Positions 35,195 through 44,302 are shown, counted from the stretch's first letter. The stretch is 64,000 bases of DNA from Exiguobacterium acetylicum (GCF_019890935.1 NZ_CP082333.1:3019501-3083500), one strand, 5' to 3'. A program made the numbers and translations. Notes: generated by a model from the letters alone, not told the origin.

Positions 35195-36199
35195 ATGGAT
35201 AGCCTGTTTATCATCACCGCCATAATCGTGATTCTCGCACTTAGCTTCGACTTCATCAACGGTTTCCACGATACAGCGAACTCGATCGCGACTTCGGTGT
35301 CGACTCGTGCGTTGAAACCACGTCATGCCATCATCTTGGCTGCATCGATGAACTTCCTAGGTGCAATCACGTTCACTGGAGTCGCAAAAACGATCTCTGG
35401 TGACATCGTTGATCCGTCAACACTTGAACATGGTAGCTACGTCGTCATCGCTGCCTTGATTTCAGCCATTGCCTGGAACCTTTTGACTTGGTACTTCGGT
35501 ATTCCGTCAAGTTCTTCGCATACACTGATCGGTTCGATTGCTGGTGCTGCTGTTGCCTCTGTCGGATTCGGAGGAATCGAAGCAAAAGGCTTCTTGAAAA
35601 TCGTTCAAGCCTTGCTCATTTCACCAGTGCTCGCATTCACACTCGGTTTCATCGTTTATGCAATCTTTAAAGTCATCTTCAAAAAAGGAAACTTGGCGAA
35701 GACGAATCGTCGCTTCCGTCATGTTCAAATTGCAACCGCTGCTTTGCAGTCGTATACACACGGTACGAACGACGCACAAAAAGCGATGGGGATCATCACG
35801 CTTGCTTTGATCTCATCTGGTTATCAAACGGATCACGAAGTTGCGACTTGGGTTAAACTCTCATGTGCGATCGCAATGGGTCTCGGAACATCTGTCGGTG
35901 GATGGCGGATCATCAAGACCGTTGGTGGTCAAATCATGAAAATCCGTCCGGTCAATGGGGTTGCAGCTGACTTAACATCAGCAGCGATCATCTTTGGAGC
36001 GACAGCGATTCATCTTCCGGTTTCGACGACACACGTCATCTCTTCTGCCATCTTGGGTGTAGGTACATCACACCGTAAGAAAGGTGTAAAGTGGGGAACA
36101 GCACAGCGCATGCTCATTACATGGGTCATCACATTGCCGATTTCGATGGCTTTCGCTGCCTTGATCTACTATATTCTCGACTTCTTATTCATTAAATAA
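35195..36199 (+). CDS. pit: Low-affinity inorganic phosphate transporter (Pit family)
   Basis: 334 residues with about ten helices and the duplicated PHO4 signatures: FDFINGFHDTANSIATSVST near 15-35 and SYTHGTNDAQKAMGII near 188-203, plus GIPSSSSHTLIGS near 104 and LPVSTTHVISSAILGVG near 270. It imports phosphate or metal-phosphate with protons. Co-transcribed with the DUF47 gene. Confidence 0.95.
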   Translation: MDSLFIITAIIVILALSFDFINGFHDTANSIATSVSTRALKPRHAIILAASMNFLGAITFTGVAKTISGDIVDPSTLEHGSYVVIAALISAIAWNLLTWYFGIPSSSSHTLIGSIAGAAVASVGFGGIEAKGFLKIVQALLISPVLAFTLGFIVYAIFKVIFKKGNLAKTNRRFRHVQIATAALQSYTHGTNDAQKAMGIITLALISSGYQTDHEVATWVKLSCAIAMGLGTSVGGWRIIKTVGGQIMKIRPVNGVAADLTSAAIIFGATAIHLPVSTTHVISSAILGVGTSHRKKGVKWGTAQRMLITWVITLPISMAFAALIYYILDFLFIK

Positions 36200-36206
36200 G
36201 TACTTG

Positions 36207-36237
36207 CCCCGCCTACTCAAAAGAGGTGGGGTTTTGT
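36207..36237 (+). terminator. pit operon terminator
   Basis: CCCCGCCT/AGGTGGGG stem (36207-36214, 36224-36231) then TTTTG. Confidence 0.75.
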
Positions 36238-36330
36238 GTACATCAGAAGCGTCGATAGTTGTTGTTTTTCCCATAATTCGCTATGATGAAGAACAAGAAG
36301 GATTGTCTATTTCTTTAGGAGGAATGCCCC

Positions 36331-37146
36331 ATGACAAAACGTAAAGCCTTAACGATTGCTGGTTCCGACACGAGCGGTGGAGCTGGTATTCAAGCTGATT
36401 TGAAAACATTCCAAGAACTTGGTGTCTATGGAATGAATGCTTTGACGGTCATCGTCGCACAAGACCCTGATCACTCTTGGCACCATGCGGTTTACCCAAT
36501 CGACACAGAACTCGTCCGGACACAAATCCACACGGTCCTTGGAGGTATTGGTGTTGATGCGATGAAGACGGGTATGCTCCCGACTGTCGAAATCATTGAA
36601 GCCGTTGCTGAGAAAATCAAATCATCCGGCGTTCAAAACGTCGTGATCGATCCTGTCATGGTCTGTAAAGGCGAAGACGAAGTGCTGAACCCTGATACGG
36701 CAAACGCACTTCGTGATGTCTTGACACCACTTGCGACGGTCGTCACACCGAACGTCTTCGAAGCCGGACAACTGTCGGGCCTTGGTAAGACACCAGCAAC
36801 GATCGACGAGATGAAACTTGCAGCAGCACGGATTCACGAAAAAGGTGCGCAATACGTTCTTGTCAAAGGTGGCAGCAAGATTGACCATCCACAAGCAGTT
36901 GACGTGCTTTATGACGGAAAAGAGTTTATCCTGATTGAGGACGAACGAATCGAGACACCGTACACGCACGGTGCCGGCTGCACGTATTCTGCAGCAATCA
37001 CGGCCGAACTCGCAAAAGGTGCATCGGTAGAAGCTGCTGTCCGTACAGCAAAATCTTTCATCACTTCTGCGATTCGTCATTCATTCCGTTTGAATGAATA
37101 CGTCGGACCAACTGATCACGCTGCACATCGTACAGTCCAGTCTTGA
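36331..37146 (+). CDS. pdxK: Pyridoxine/pyridoxal kinase (ThiD-like, PdxK)
   Basis: 271 residues, the same length as B. subtilis PdxK and close to it along the length: ALTIAGSDTSGGAGIQADLK at the start, VDAMKTGMLPT, VIDPVMVCKGEDEVL and TPYTHGAGCTYSAAITAELA. This ribokinase-fold enzyme phosphorylates pyridoxine, pyridoxal and pyridoxamine for PLP salvage; related ThiD enzymes act on hydroxymethylpyrimidine. ATG 36331 has AGGAGG upstream. Confidence 0.9.
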   Translation: MTKRKALTIAGSDTSGGAGIQADLKTFQELGVYGMNALTVIVAQDPDHSWHHAVYPIDTELVRTQIHTVLGGIGVDAMKTGMLPTVEIIEAVAEKIKSSGVQNVVIDPVMVCKGEDEVLNPDTANALRDVLTPLATVVTPNVFEAGQLSGLGKTPATIDEMKLAAARIHEKGAQYVLVKGGSKIDHPQAVDVLYDGKEFILIEDERIETPYTHGAGCTYSAAITAELAKGASVEAAVRTAKSFITSAIRHSFRLNEYVGPTDHAAHRTVQS

Positions 37147-37153
37147 TCCGCTT

Positions 37154-37182
37154 AAGAAGTCCGCGATATCCGCGGACTTCTT
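37154..37182 (+). terminator. pdxK terminator
   Basis: AAGAAGTCCGCG (37154-37165) with CGCGGACTTCTT (37171-37182), short ATATC loop, then TCTG; the T run is short. Confidence 0.65.
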
Positions 37183-37207
37183 TCTGTATAGGAGAGGAGA
37201 AAAGTTT

Positions 37208-37576
37208 ATGCAAGCCATTGATGTACAAGAAATACAGCGTTATATCGACGAACATGCGAATACACCGTTATATGTACACGTCGAGACGACGAACGGTGCT
37301 TACGCGACGCACCAAGATCCAACTTTCCATAGCGCAGGGATGTTTTTCCGTAATGCGGAAATCACTTACGAACGTGGTCTGATCACAGGAAACGGACCTT
37401 ACCGGATCGGTTTGAAACTTGCCCACGGCTGGTTATACGGTGAAGGATTGACTGACTTCGAATTTGCTGGGGATCAATTGTTGATTGCCGGTCACGATAT
37501 CGAAGGACGTCTTGCGATTGCTTTTGAACTTAGCCCGACACCATTCGCTCAAGGTGCAGAGGAGGTAGACGCATGA
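37208..37576 (+). CDS. yojF: YojF family protein (DUF1806), bacillithiol operon partner
   Basis: 122 residues, with the DUF1806 pattern PLYVHVETTNGAYATHQD near 20-38 and GWLYGEGLTDFE near 75. In Bacillales yojF is consistently paired with bshB2, here overlapping by 4 bp (ATGA). Its molecular role is unknown. ATG 37208 follows GGAGAGGAGA. Confidence 0.85.
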   Translation: MQAIDVQEIQRYIDEHANTPLYVHVETTNGAYATHQDPTFHSAGMFFRNAEITYERGLITGNGPYRIGLKLAHGWLYGEGLTDFEFAGDQLLIAGHDIEGRLAIAFELSPTPFAQGAEEVDA

Positions 37577-38223
37577 CACACGAAGATCATTTACTCGTCG
37601 TCTTCCCTCACCCGGATGACGAAGCTTTCAGTTCTGCCGGTACGATCATCGAACACGCTGAAAACCGCGGTCCTGTCACGTACGCTTGTCTGACACTTGG
37701 TGAGATGGGACGTAACATGGGACGTCCTGTCTTTACGAACCGGGAACAGCTCGCAACGATTCGTAAACGCGAGTTAATCGATGCTGCTGCAAAAATGAAG
37801 ATTTCGGATCTCCAGATGTGGGGACTTCGTGATAAGACCGTTGAATTCGAAGATGAGGCAGCACTTGCTGACCGTATTCTTGCCTTGATTCAACAGACAC
37901 GACCAACTCGTTTGATTTCGTTCTATCCGGGTTACGCGGTCCATCCCGATCATGAAGCGACAGCTCGCGCCGTCGTGCGTGCCCTCCGGATGATGGATCC
38001 TGCTGATCGCCCAGAGTTCCTTGCGGTCGCTTTCGCGAACAATACGAAAGAAGAGCTCGGGGAAGGAACATTCATTCATGATGTCAGTGCCTATACGGAT
38101 CAAAAGATCAAAGCACTCGAAGCACACGCTTCACAAACAGGTGGTCTGATGAAGGTCATCTCGGAAGATTCGAACATTCGAGATCTACTCGTCAAAGAAC
38201 GCTACTATCACTATCCACTTTAA
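37573..38223 (+). CDS. bshB2: Bacillithiol biosynthesis deacetylase BshB2
   Basis: 216 residues of the PIG-L/LmbE zinc hydrolase family. The metal and catalytic motif FPHPDDEAFSSAG is near residue 10 and the third metal ligand is in YAVHPDHEATARAV near 118. It deacetylates GlcNAc-malate in bacillithiol synthesis and may also act on bacillithiol conjugates. Its presence supports a Bacillales host. Confidence 0.92.
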   Translation: MTHEDHLLVVFPHPDDEAFSSAGTIIEHAENRGPVTYACLTLGEMGRNMGRPVFTNREQLATIRKRELIDAAAKMKISDLQMWGLRDKTVEFEDEAALADRILALIQQTRPTRLISFYPGYAVHPDHEATARAVVRALRMMDPADRPEFLAVAFANNTKEELGEGTFIHDVSAYTDQKIKALEAHASQTGGLMKVISEDSNIRDLLVKERYYHYPL

Positions 38224-38233
38224 TCTTCTTACA

Positions 38234-38277
38234 AGAGATGCGTACCGTCCGATCGACGATACGCATCTCTTTTTTTG
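38234..38277 (+). terminator. bshB2 terminator
   Basis: AGAGATGCGTA (38234-38244) with TACGCATCTCT (38260-38270), then TTTTTTT. Confidence 0.9.
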
Positions 38278-38343
38278 TCTTTATCAGAAAACGTCGACTT
38301 TTTCAATGGCTTCTGCTAGTGTGAATAGTTGAGACTATGTCTC

Positions 38344-38380
38344 CGGAGTTCGTAACCTCCTCCGTTACAAAAACTAGGAA
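38344..38380 (+). ncRNA. preQ1-I riboswitch of the queCDEF operon
   Basis: P1 stem CGGAG (38344-38348) with CTCCG (38360-38364), a loop beginning TTC, then the A-rich tail ACAAAAACTAGGA (38367-38379) that forms the class I pseudoknot. It lies 15 bp before the queC start, directly before queuosine-precursor genes. The pseudoknot strand abuts the AGGAATGGAAG ribosome site, so translational control is likely. Confidence 0.8.
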
Positions 38381-38394
38381 TGGAAGTGTACATT

Positions 38395-39051
38395 ATGAAA
38401 AACGAACGTGCTCTTGTCGTCTTTAGTGGCGGTCAAGACTCAACGACTTGTTTGTTTCAAGCACTGAAACAATACGAAGAAGTCGAAGTCGTGACGTTTA
38501 ATTACGGACAACGTCATGCTCAAGAACTCGAAGTCGCACGCGACATCGCCTCTGAGCTCGGTGTCAAACACCATGAGCTTGATCTCTCTCTTCTCAGTCA
38601 ACTGACGAGTAACGCCTTGACTGACCACAGCCAAACCATCACGACGAACGAAGATGGTCTTCCTTCTACTTTTGTAGATGGACGAAATCATCTGTTTCTT
38701 TCGTTCGCAGCCGTCCTTGCGAAAGGACGCGGAATCCGTCATATCGTCACTGGCGTATGTGAAACGGACTTTTCCGGTTACCCTGACTGCCGTGATGCCT
38801 TCATCAAGTCGCTCAACGTGACATTGAACCTTGCGATGGACTATCCATTCGTACTTCACACGCCACTCATGTGGCTCGACAAAAAAGAGACGTGGGCGCT
38901 TGCCGATTCGCTCGGTGCGTTTGATTTCGTTCGAAATCGCACGTTGACGTGTTACAACGGCGTCATTGGAGATGGTTGCGGTGAATGCCCAGCCTGTGAA
39001 TTACGGAAAAATGGATTAGATGCATACATCAAGGAGGTTCAACACACATGA
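38395..39051 (+). CDS. queC: 7-cyano-7-deazaguanine synthase QueC
   Basis: 218 residues. The ATP-pyrophosphatase loop [15 protein letters not shown] is at 8-22, and the zinc cluster [19 protein letters not shown] near 190-208 holds the four cysteines. It makes preQ0 from CDG. ATG 38395 is chosen over 38380: TGGAAG is 8 bp upstream and the earlier ATG is inside the riboswitch/ribosome site. Overlaps queD by 4 bp. Confidence 0.97.
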   Translation: MKNERALVVFSGGQDSTTCLFQALKQYEEVEVVTFNYGQRHAQELEVARDIASELGVKHHELDLSLLSQLTSNALTDHSQTITTNEDGLPSTFVDGRNHLFLSFAAVLAKGRGIRHIVTGVCETDFSGYPDCRDAFIKSLNVTLNLAMDYPFVLHTPLMWLDKKETWALADSLGAFDFVRNRTLTCYNGVIGDGCGECPACELRKNGLDAYIKEVQHT

Positions 39052-39503
39052 CATTCAATTACGAAGCACCTGAAACGGTCGAGCGCCCGACTGGCGACTC
39101 GCTTATCTATACGAAATCTCGCGTCATGATCGTAAAAAAACTGACGTTCGACGCAGCGCACCACCTATATGATTATGATGGAAAATGCCGTGCCCTTCAT
39201 GGTCACACGTATCATGTCGATATGGGAATCAGCGGTTTTCTGGATCACCGCGGTATGACACTCGATTTTGGTGACCTTAAAAAAATCTTCAAAACACATC
39301 TCGAACCACTATTGGATCACCGCTACCTGAATGAATCGTTACCATACATGAATACGACAGCTGAAAACATGGCAGCTTGGATTTTCGAGACACTCGGACA
39401 ACATCTTCCGGATGAGCGTGGACTTCGTGTCGAATTCGTCAAGCTCTATGAGACACCGACTGCTTTTGCTGAAGTCCGTCGTGAGTGGATGAACGAAGCA
39501 TGA
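39048..39503 (+). CDS. queD: 6-carboxy-5,6,7,8-tetrahydropterin synthase QueD
   Basis: 151 residues of the 6-PTPS fold. Zinc-binding histidines are in [20 protein letters not shown], with the catalytic cysteine C-x3-HGHTY, and LDHRYLNE follows near 92. It converts dihydroneopterin triphosphate to CPH4. ATGA overlaps join it to queC and queE. Confidence 0.96.
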   Translation: MTFNYEAPETVERPTGDSLIYTKSRVMIVKKLTFDAAHHLYDYDGKCRALHGHTYHVDMGISGFLDHRGMTLDFGDLKKIFKTHLEPLLDHRYLNESLPYMNTTAENMAAWIFETLGQHLPDERGLRVEFVKLYETPTAFAEVRREWMNEA

Positions 39504-40216
39504 GTGCCTTAACAAAAACACCAAAAATTCCGGTTCTCGAGATTTTCGGACCAACATTTCAAGGAGAAGGACGATCGATTGGTCAAAAGACGATGTTCGT
39601 CCGGACCGGCGGTTGCGACTACTCTTGTTCGTGGTGTGATTCCGCCTTCACGTGGGATGGTTCTGAAAAACCCGAACTCTTGACGGCAGAGACGATCATA
39701 GAACGCCTTGATGTACTCGGCTCTTACGGACATGTCACGATTTCTGGTGGGAACCCGTTACTTCATGCATCAATCGGCACATTGGTTGCGGCATTAAAAG
39801 AACGAAATATCACGATGTCTGTCGAAACCCAAGGCTCCTACTGGCAAAATTGGTTGCTTGATATCGATGACGTCACACTTAGCCCTAAACCACCTTCAAG
39901 TGGGATGAAGATTGATTTCGATCGCTTGGATGTCTTTTTTAAGCGTTTACCGGAACAACAGCGTGCCGTTAAAATCGTCATCTTTAATGAGAAAGACCTC
40001 GACTTCGCGGCGATGATTTCAGAACGATATGCGCTAAAGACGCTTTATCTATCGCTCGGTAATCCTGATCCGCACGAAGAAGGAACGATCGCTCCACGCA
40101 TGCTACACGATTTAAAAACACTTTGGGAACGCGTCGCACGTGATGAGCGCTTCAATCATGCGCGCGTCCTACCACAACTACACGCCCTCGTTTTCGCGAA
40201 CGATCGTGGCGTCTAA
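39500..40216 (+). CDS. queE: 7-carboxy-7-deazaguanine synthase QueE (radical SAM)
   Basis: 238 residues. The radical SAM cluster is C-x3-C-x2-C in GGCDYSCSWCDSAF near 38, with EIFGPTFQGEG at the start and TISGGNPLLH near 85. It contracts CPH4 to CDG. ATG 39500 overlaps the queD stop. Confidence 0.96.
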   Translation: MSALTKTPKIPVLEIFGPTFQGEGRSIGQKTMFVRTGGCDYSCSWCDSAFTWDGSEKPELLTAETIIERLDVLGSYGHVTISGGNPLLHASIGTLVAALKERNITMSVETQGSYWQNWLLDIDDVTLSPKPPSSGMKIDFDRLDVFFKRLPEQQRAVKIVIFNEKDLDFAAMISERYALKTLYLSLGNPDPHEEGTIAPRMLHDLKTLWERVARDERFNHARVLPQLHALVFANDRGV

Positions 40217-40229
40217 GGAGAAATGATTC

Positions 40230-40718
40230 ATGCGACCTGAAGATTTAAACGACTTATCGTTACTCGGCCAAAAAGCCGTCCCATACATTTTTGAATACCA
40301 ACCAGAAGTTCTCGAAGCATTCCCGAATCGTCACCCGGAAAATGATTACTTCGTGAAATTCAATGCACCAGAATTTACGAGTCTTTGCCCGATCACGAAT
40401 CAACCAGACTTCGCGACGATTTACATCTCGTACATCCCGGACGAAAAACTCGTCGAATCAAAATCACTGAAGTTGTACTTATTCAGCTTCCGTAACCATG
40501 GTGATTTTCATGAGAACTGCATCAACGTCATCGGAAAAGATCTCGTGAAATTGATGGAACCTCGCTATCTTGAAGTATGGGGCAAATTCACGCCACGCGG
40601 TGGAATCTCGATTGATCCGTACTACAATTACGGGAAGCCTGGTACAAAATACGAACAAATGGCAGAGCACCGTCTATTCAATCACGATCTCTATCCTGAA
40701 ACAATCGATAATCGTTAA
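40230..40718 (+). CDS. queF: NADPH-dependent preQ0 reductase QueF
   Basis: 162 residues, the short unimodular type. The catalytic cysteine is in [17 protein letters not shown] near 50 and the QueF motif [16 protein letters not shown] follows near 80. It reduces preQ0 to preQ1, the ligand of the riboswitch upstream, completing a feedback circuit. The original terminator after it is split by repeat copy C. Confidence 0.97.
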   Translation: MRPEDLNDLSLLGQKAVPYIFEYQPEVLEAFPNRHPENDYFVKFNAPEFTSLCPITNQPDFATIYISYIPDEKLVESKSLKLYLFSFRNHGDFHENCINVIGKDLVKLMEPRYLEVWGKFTPRGGISIDPYYNYGKPGTKYEQMAEHRLFNHDLYPETIDNR

Positions 40719-40725
40719 GACGACT

Positions 40726-41143
40726 AAAAGAGGAACAAGGGGAAATCCCTTTGAGACTGAAGACAAAGTGCAATTTTTCTCTAACGAGAAGGATTGCGCT
40801 TTTTTGTTCGTCTCGAATCGTTTTCCTGGGACAAGCATCGCGCCGCCTCACTTCGCTGCAGGGTCACTCTTGCTTGTTTTTCCCAAGGAATCGATGCCGA
40901 GTGAACAAAGCACTTCTCTGATTGTTCTTTCGATATAAAAAAATGACGCGTTACACGCCACTCCTACAGGAAAAAGCGCGATTTTGCGCTGTCAGAGACA
41001 AACAAGACCCGTTTTTCTGCTCGAATAGAGTGGGAAAACTGGCTTGTGTCTCGCCTGAGGAAAGGGCGTGAAAAGACGCGTCATTTTTTGAGTCAGCCCA
41101 TTTGTCTATAATCTACAAGAAGAAATCCCTTTGTTCCTCTTTT
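40726..41143. terminator. queF terminator split by a repeat insertion
   Basis: Left arm AAAAGAGGAACAAGGGG (40726-40742) and right arm CCCTTTGTTCCTCTTTT (41127-41143) are complementary over 17 bp but are now 384 bp apart. GAAATCCCTTTG occurs at both junctions (40742-40753 and 41122-41133), as a target-site duplication would. Without the insert they form one compact hairpin with an AAAT loop. Confidence 0.85.
40752..41094 (-). repeat. Non-coding foldback repeat, full copy C
   Basis: 343 bp, same length as copy A and reading on the minus strand: GACTCAAAAAATGACGCGTC first, TCAGTCTCA last. The inserted segment between the flanking 12-bp duplications is 40754-41121, so about 27 bp on its 5' side is not shared with copy A. 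The first-module foldback (ATGACGCGT-CTTTT-CACGCC against GGCGTG-T-AACGCGTCAT) pairs better here than in copy A. Sense with respect to the XRE gene. Confidence 0.85.
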
Positions 41144-41153
41144 TTGATGCCCA

Positions 41154-41435
41154 TCAACTAGATGGAAGGTCAATCAAGGACGTGCTATCCTGCTGACGGA
41201 TGACCTCAGGTGGCCAGATATGCCGAATTAAGTGATCCGAAGGGACATGTAAGACACGGGCCAGTCGCTCAATCATTGAAAATGAGGGATGGGCAATGCT
41301 ACTTTCAATACGCTGGATCATCTCAGGTGTCGTCTCAGTTAACTCTGCTAATGTATTTTGATCTAACTGATGACGTTCTCTTAATGTACGAATCCGCTGT
41401 CCGTACTGTCCGATCGGTTGAATCCCTTCTTTCAT
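41154..41435 (-). CDS. XRE-family helix-turn-helix regulator
   Basis: 93 residues containing one Cro/C1-type domain about 10-70: IRTLRERHQLDQNTLAELTE with TTPEMIQRIESSIAHPSFSM, then IERLARVLHVPSDHLI. A short polar tail follows. ATG 41435 is preferred over TTG 41444 because the AAAGGA site is otherwise too close. Target unknown; stands alone. Confidence 0.8.
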   Translation of the reverse strand: MKEGIQPIGQYGQRIRTLRERHQLDQNTLAELTETTPEMIQRIESSIAHPSFSMIERLARVLHVPSDHLIRHIWPPEVIRQQDSTSLIDLPSS

Positions 41436-41611
41436 CCGCTTCAAACATCCTTTCTTCTTTTAAAACTAAACAACGTTCACTGTAGTCTTATTCCCACTTT
41501 TTTTAAATCTGAATACCTTTCCGAACTATCAATTTTTAATCAAAATAAAATTTCAAATATTTTTCTTATAAAACACTAGCTTTTTAAAAAGTTATCGCTT
41601 ACAATTCTATA

Positions 41612-41625
41612 TGCAAACGGTTGCA
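41612..41625. promoter_or_regulatory. CcpA cre site upstream of the PTS gene
   Basis: TGCAAACGGTTGCA matches the cre consensus TGNAANCGNTNNCA at every fixed position. It lies about 75 bp before the PTS start. ATCGCTTACA occurs on both sides as a direct repeat (41594-41603, 41629-41638). Confidence 0.75.
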
Positions 41626-41698
41626 TTAATCGCTTACATTATTGCACTGTTCTTACACACATATTAGAGAAAAAGAGATACAAAAGGAGTGAATGATC

Positions 41699-43360
41699 TT
41701 GAAAAATGCTATTTCGTTCGATTTTTGGCAAAAACTCGGTAAAGCCTTGATGGTCGTCATCGCGGTTATGCCTGCTGCAGGAATCATGATCTCGGTCGGG
41801 AAACTGATCGGCATGTATGGAGGCGATATCGCGTTAATGCAAACGATTGCTCGAATCGTTGAAGATTTAGGTTGGGCCATCATTACGAACCTTCATGTCT
41901 TATTCGCCGTCGCGATTGGTGGATCATGGGCAAAAGAACGTGCTGGTGGTGCGTTCGCAGCGTTACTCGCCTTTATTCTGATCAACCGCGTCACAGGAGC
42001 TATCTTCGGCGTCAACACTGACATGATCGCGGACCCAAAAGCAACGGTCGATTCATTGCTTGGTTCTGAGCTCATCGTAAAAGATTATTTCACTTCAGTT
42101 TTAGGGGCACCGGCTCTCAACATGGGAGTATTCGTCGGAATCATCTCTGGTTTCCTTGGTGCCGTTCTCTTTAATAAATTTTATAACTTCAGTAAATTGC
42201 CAGATGCTCTTGCCTTCTTTAACGGAAAACGTTTTGTACCATTCGTCGTCATTGGTGGATCAGTCGTTGCAGCATTCGCCTTATCACTCGTTTGGCCGTT
42301 CGTTCAAGGCTTATTGAATGACTTCGGTCGCTGGATTGCCTCTTCACGTGATTCTGCACCGATCATTGCACCGTTCGTATACGGTACACTCGAGCGTCTA
42401 TTACTTCCGTTCGGTCTCCATCACATGTTGACTGTCCCGATGAACTACACGGAACTCGGTGGAACGTACAAAATCCTGACAGGTGCTGCTCAAGGATCGA
42501 CAGTTGCTGGTCAAGATCCGCTTTGGTTAGCTTGGATCACTGACCTTGTTAACTTAAAACAAGCCGGCAACACACAAGGATACAATGATTTGATCAACAG
42601 TGTCGTTCCTGCTCGTTTTAAAGAAGGACAAGTCGTCACATCACTTGCTTCATTGATCGGTATTGCTGTCGCAATGTACATGTCAGTTGATGAAGATAAA
42701 AAGAAAGCATACAAACCTGTCTTCTTATCTGCTGGACTTGCGGTCTTCTTGACAGGTGTCACGGAGCCAATCGAATTCATGTTCATGTTCATCGCTCCTG
42801 TTCTTTACGTCATCTATGCTGTACTAACAGGTGTTGCTTTCGCACTAGCAGATGTCATGCATCTTCGGATTCACGCATTCGGTGCGATCGAACTCTTAAC
42901 GCGGATTCCATTGATTGCAAAAGCTGGATTAATTGGTGATTTAATTCGTTTCATCGGTGTCTGTGTGTTCTTCTTCTTCTTGAACTTCTTCACGTTCCGT
43001 TTCGTCATCAAGAAGTTCAACTATGCGACACCAGGTCGTAACGGGAACTATCTGGACGATATCAACGTATCTACAACTGAAGCTTCAGGTGAGGCTGCTG
43101 CGACATCAGCTCCTGCCGACGGTTCGCAAGCTTCACAAATCATCGATTTGCTTGGTGGACAGCAAAACATCGAGGACGTCGATGCCTGCATGACGCGTCT
43201 TCGTGTCACTGTCAAAGATCCAGCGCTTGTTGCAAAAGAAGCAGACTGGAAAGCAAACGGTGCACTTGGTCTGATCCTTAAGAACAATGGCGTGCAAGCC
43301 ATCTACGGTCCAAAAGCCGATATCTTAAAATCAGATATCCAAGACCGGATCGGCGCATAA
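41699..43360 (+). CDS. PTS sugar transporter EIICB (glucose/maltose-type)
   Basis: 553 residues: EIIC membrane domain about 1-450 (ALMVVIAVMPAAGIMISVGK at the start, ITEP-equivalent GVTEPIEFMFMFIAPVLYVI near 365), a linker, and EIIB domain about 475-553 with the phospho-cysteine in DVDACMTRLRVTV. No EIIA domain, so it needs a separate EIIA such as the glucose one. TTG 41699 has GGAG 9 bp upstream, whereas ATG 41693 is only 3 bp from it. The sugar is uncertain. Confidence 0.85.
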   Translation: MKNAISFDFWQKLGKALMVVIAVMPAAGIMISVGKLIGMYGGDIALMQTIARIVEDLGWAIITNLHVLFAVAIGGSWAKERAGGAFAALLAFILINRVTGAIFGVNTDMIADPKATVDSLLGSELIVKDYFTSVLGAPALNMGVFVGIISGFLGAVLFNKFYNFSKLPDALAFFNGKRFVPFVVIGGSVVAAFALSLVWPFVQGLLNDFGRWIASSRDSAPIIAPFVYGTLERLLLPFGLHHMLTVPMNYTELGGTYKILTGAAQGSTVAGQDPLWLAWITDLVNLKQAGNTQGYNDLINSVVPARFKEGQVVTSLASLIGIAVAMYMSVDEDKKKAYKPVFLSAGLAVFLTGVTEPIEFMFMFIAPVLYVIYAVLTGVAFALADVMHLRIHAFGAIELLTRIPLIAKAGLIGDLIRFIGVCVFFFFLNFFTFRFVIKKFNYATPGRNGNYLDDINVSTTEASGEAAATSAPADGSQASQIIDLLGGQQNIEDVDACMTRLRVTVKDPALVAKEADWKANGALGLILKNNGVQAIYGPKADILKSDIQDRIGA

Positions 43361-43384
43361 ACCTGCGAGATTAGGGAACTATCT

Positions 43385-43422
43385 AAAGGTGAAGCTCTTT
43401 TATAAGAGTTTCACCTTTCTTA
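43385..43422 (+). terminator. Terminator/attenuator between PTS and phosphatase genes
   Basis: AAAGGTGAAGCTCTT pairs with AAGAGTTTCACCTTT (43385-43418). It may leave some read-through into the next gene, 29 bp on. Confidence 0.7.
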
Positions 43423-43446
43423 TTTAAAAAATCAGGAGGACCACTC

Positions 43447-44250
43447 ATGCGTCTACTCACACTAAATTGTCATTCGTGGCAGGAAGAACAGCCACTCGAA
43501 AAATTAAACCAGATCGTTCAACAAATTCTCGCTCAGGATTATGATGTCATCGCACTGCAAGAAGTGAGTCAATTGATGGATACACCCATCGTCTATGATG
43601 ATGTTCGTAACGATAACTTTGCCTATTTGATCCAGCAAGCGTTAAAAGAACAAGGTCAAACCTACTCCCTCGTCTGGGATTTTGCTCATATCGGCTATGA
43701 TAAATATGAAGAAGGACTCGCTCTTTTGACGAAACATCCAATCTTAAAATCGGACAGTTATTATGTTAGTCGCAGTCAAGATACATTCGATTGGAAATCA
43801 CGAAAAATCGTCCGTGCGACGATCCAAGTCGACGGTACACCGATCACGTTCAATACATGTCATCTTGGCTGGTGGGCAGATGAAGTCGAACCGTTCCAGG
43901 AACAATTCAATCATTTGATGGCTCGGATGGATCCACTCGAATGGACATTCTTCCTCGGTGATTTCAACAACGATGCCTTAGAACGAAATACAGGTTATGA
44001 CTATATGATGCAACGGGGATTGCACGACGTCTTCCTGCTAGCTAAGGAAACAGTCGGAATTGAGACGATAAATGGCAACATCGATGGATGGGAAGACAAT
44101 CAACAAGGATTGCGGATCGATCTCGTCTTATCGAATCGGAAAATTGACGTTGAACGCGTCGGTGTCGTGTTTGATGGGATTCACGGTCCTGTCGTTTCCG
44201 ATCACTACGGTGTGGAGGTCGATATTCAGATTCAAAAAAATGAACATTAA
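43447..44250 (+). CDS. Endonuclease/exonuclease/phosphatase family protein
   Basis: 267 residues of the Mg-dependent EEP fold: MRLLTLNCHSW, the metal-binding glutamate in VIALQEVSQ, WTFFLGDFNND near 160 and the C-terminal histidine in VSDHYGVEV. EEP members hydrolyse phosphodiesters or phosphomonoesters of nucleic acids, lipids or sugar phosphates. Its location after a PTS gene suggests action on an imported phosphorylated compound, but this is inference. SD AGGAGG upstream of 43447. Confidence 0.8.
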   Translation: MRLLTLNCHSWQEEQPLEKLNQIVQQILAQDYDVIALQEVSQLMDTPIVYDDVRNDNFAYLIQQALKEQGQTYSLVWDFAHIGYDKYEEGLALLTKHPILKSDSYYVSRSQDTFDWKSRKIVRATIQVDGTPITFNTCHLGWWADEVEPFQEQFNHLMARMDPLEWTFFLGDFNNDALERNTGYDYMMQRGLHDVFLLAKETVGIETINGNIDGWEDNQQGLRIDLVLSNRKIDVERVGVVFDGIHGPVVSDHYGVEVDIQIQKNEH

Positions 44251-44253
44251 GTA

Positions 44254-44282
44254 TTGACAACGCTTTCTTTTCTCCTTTAAGA
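44254..44282 (+). promoter_or_regulatory. Promoter of the sucrose-type PTS gene, with possible cre overlap
   Basis: TTGACA (44254-44259), 17-bp spacer, TTAAGA (44277-44282). TTGACAACGCTTTCTT over the -35 resembles a cre site but misses the final A. Confidence 0.5.
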
Positions 44283-44302
44283 TGTAATCAAATCAATAGT
44301 GC

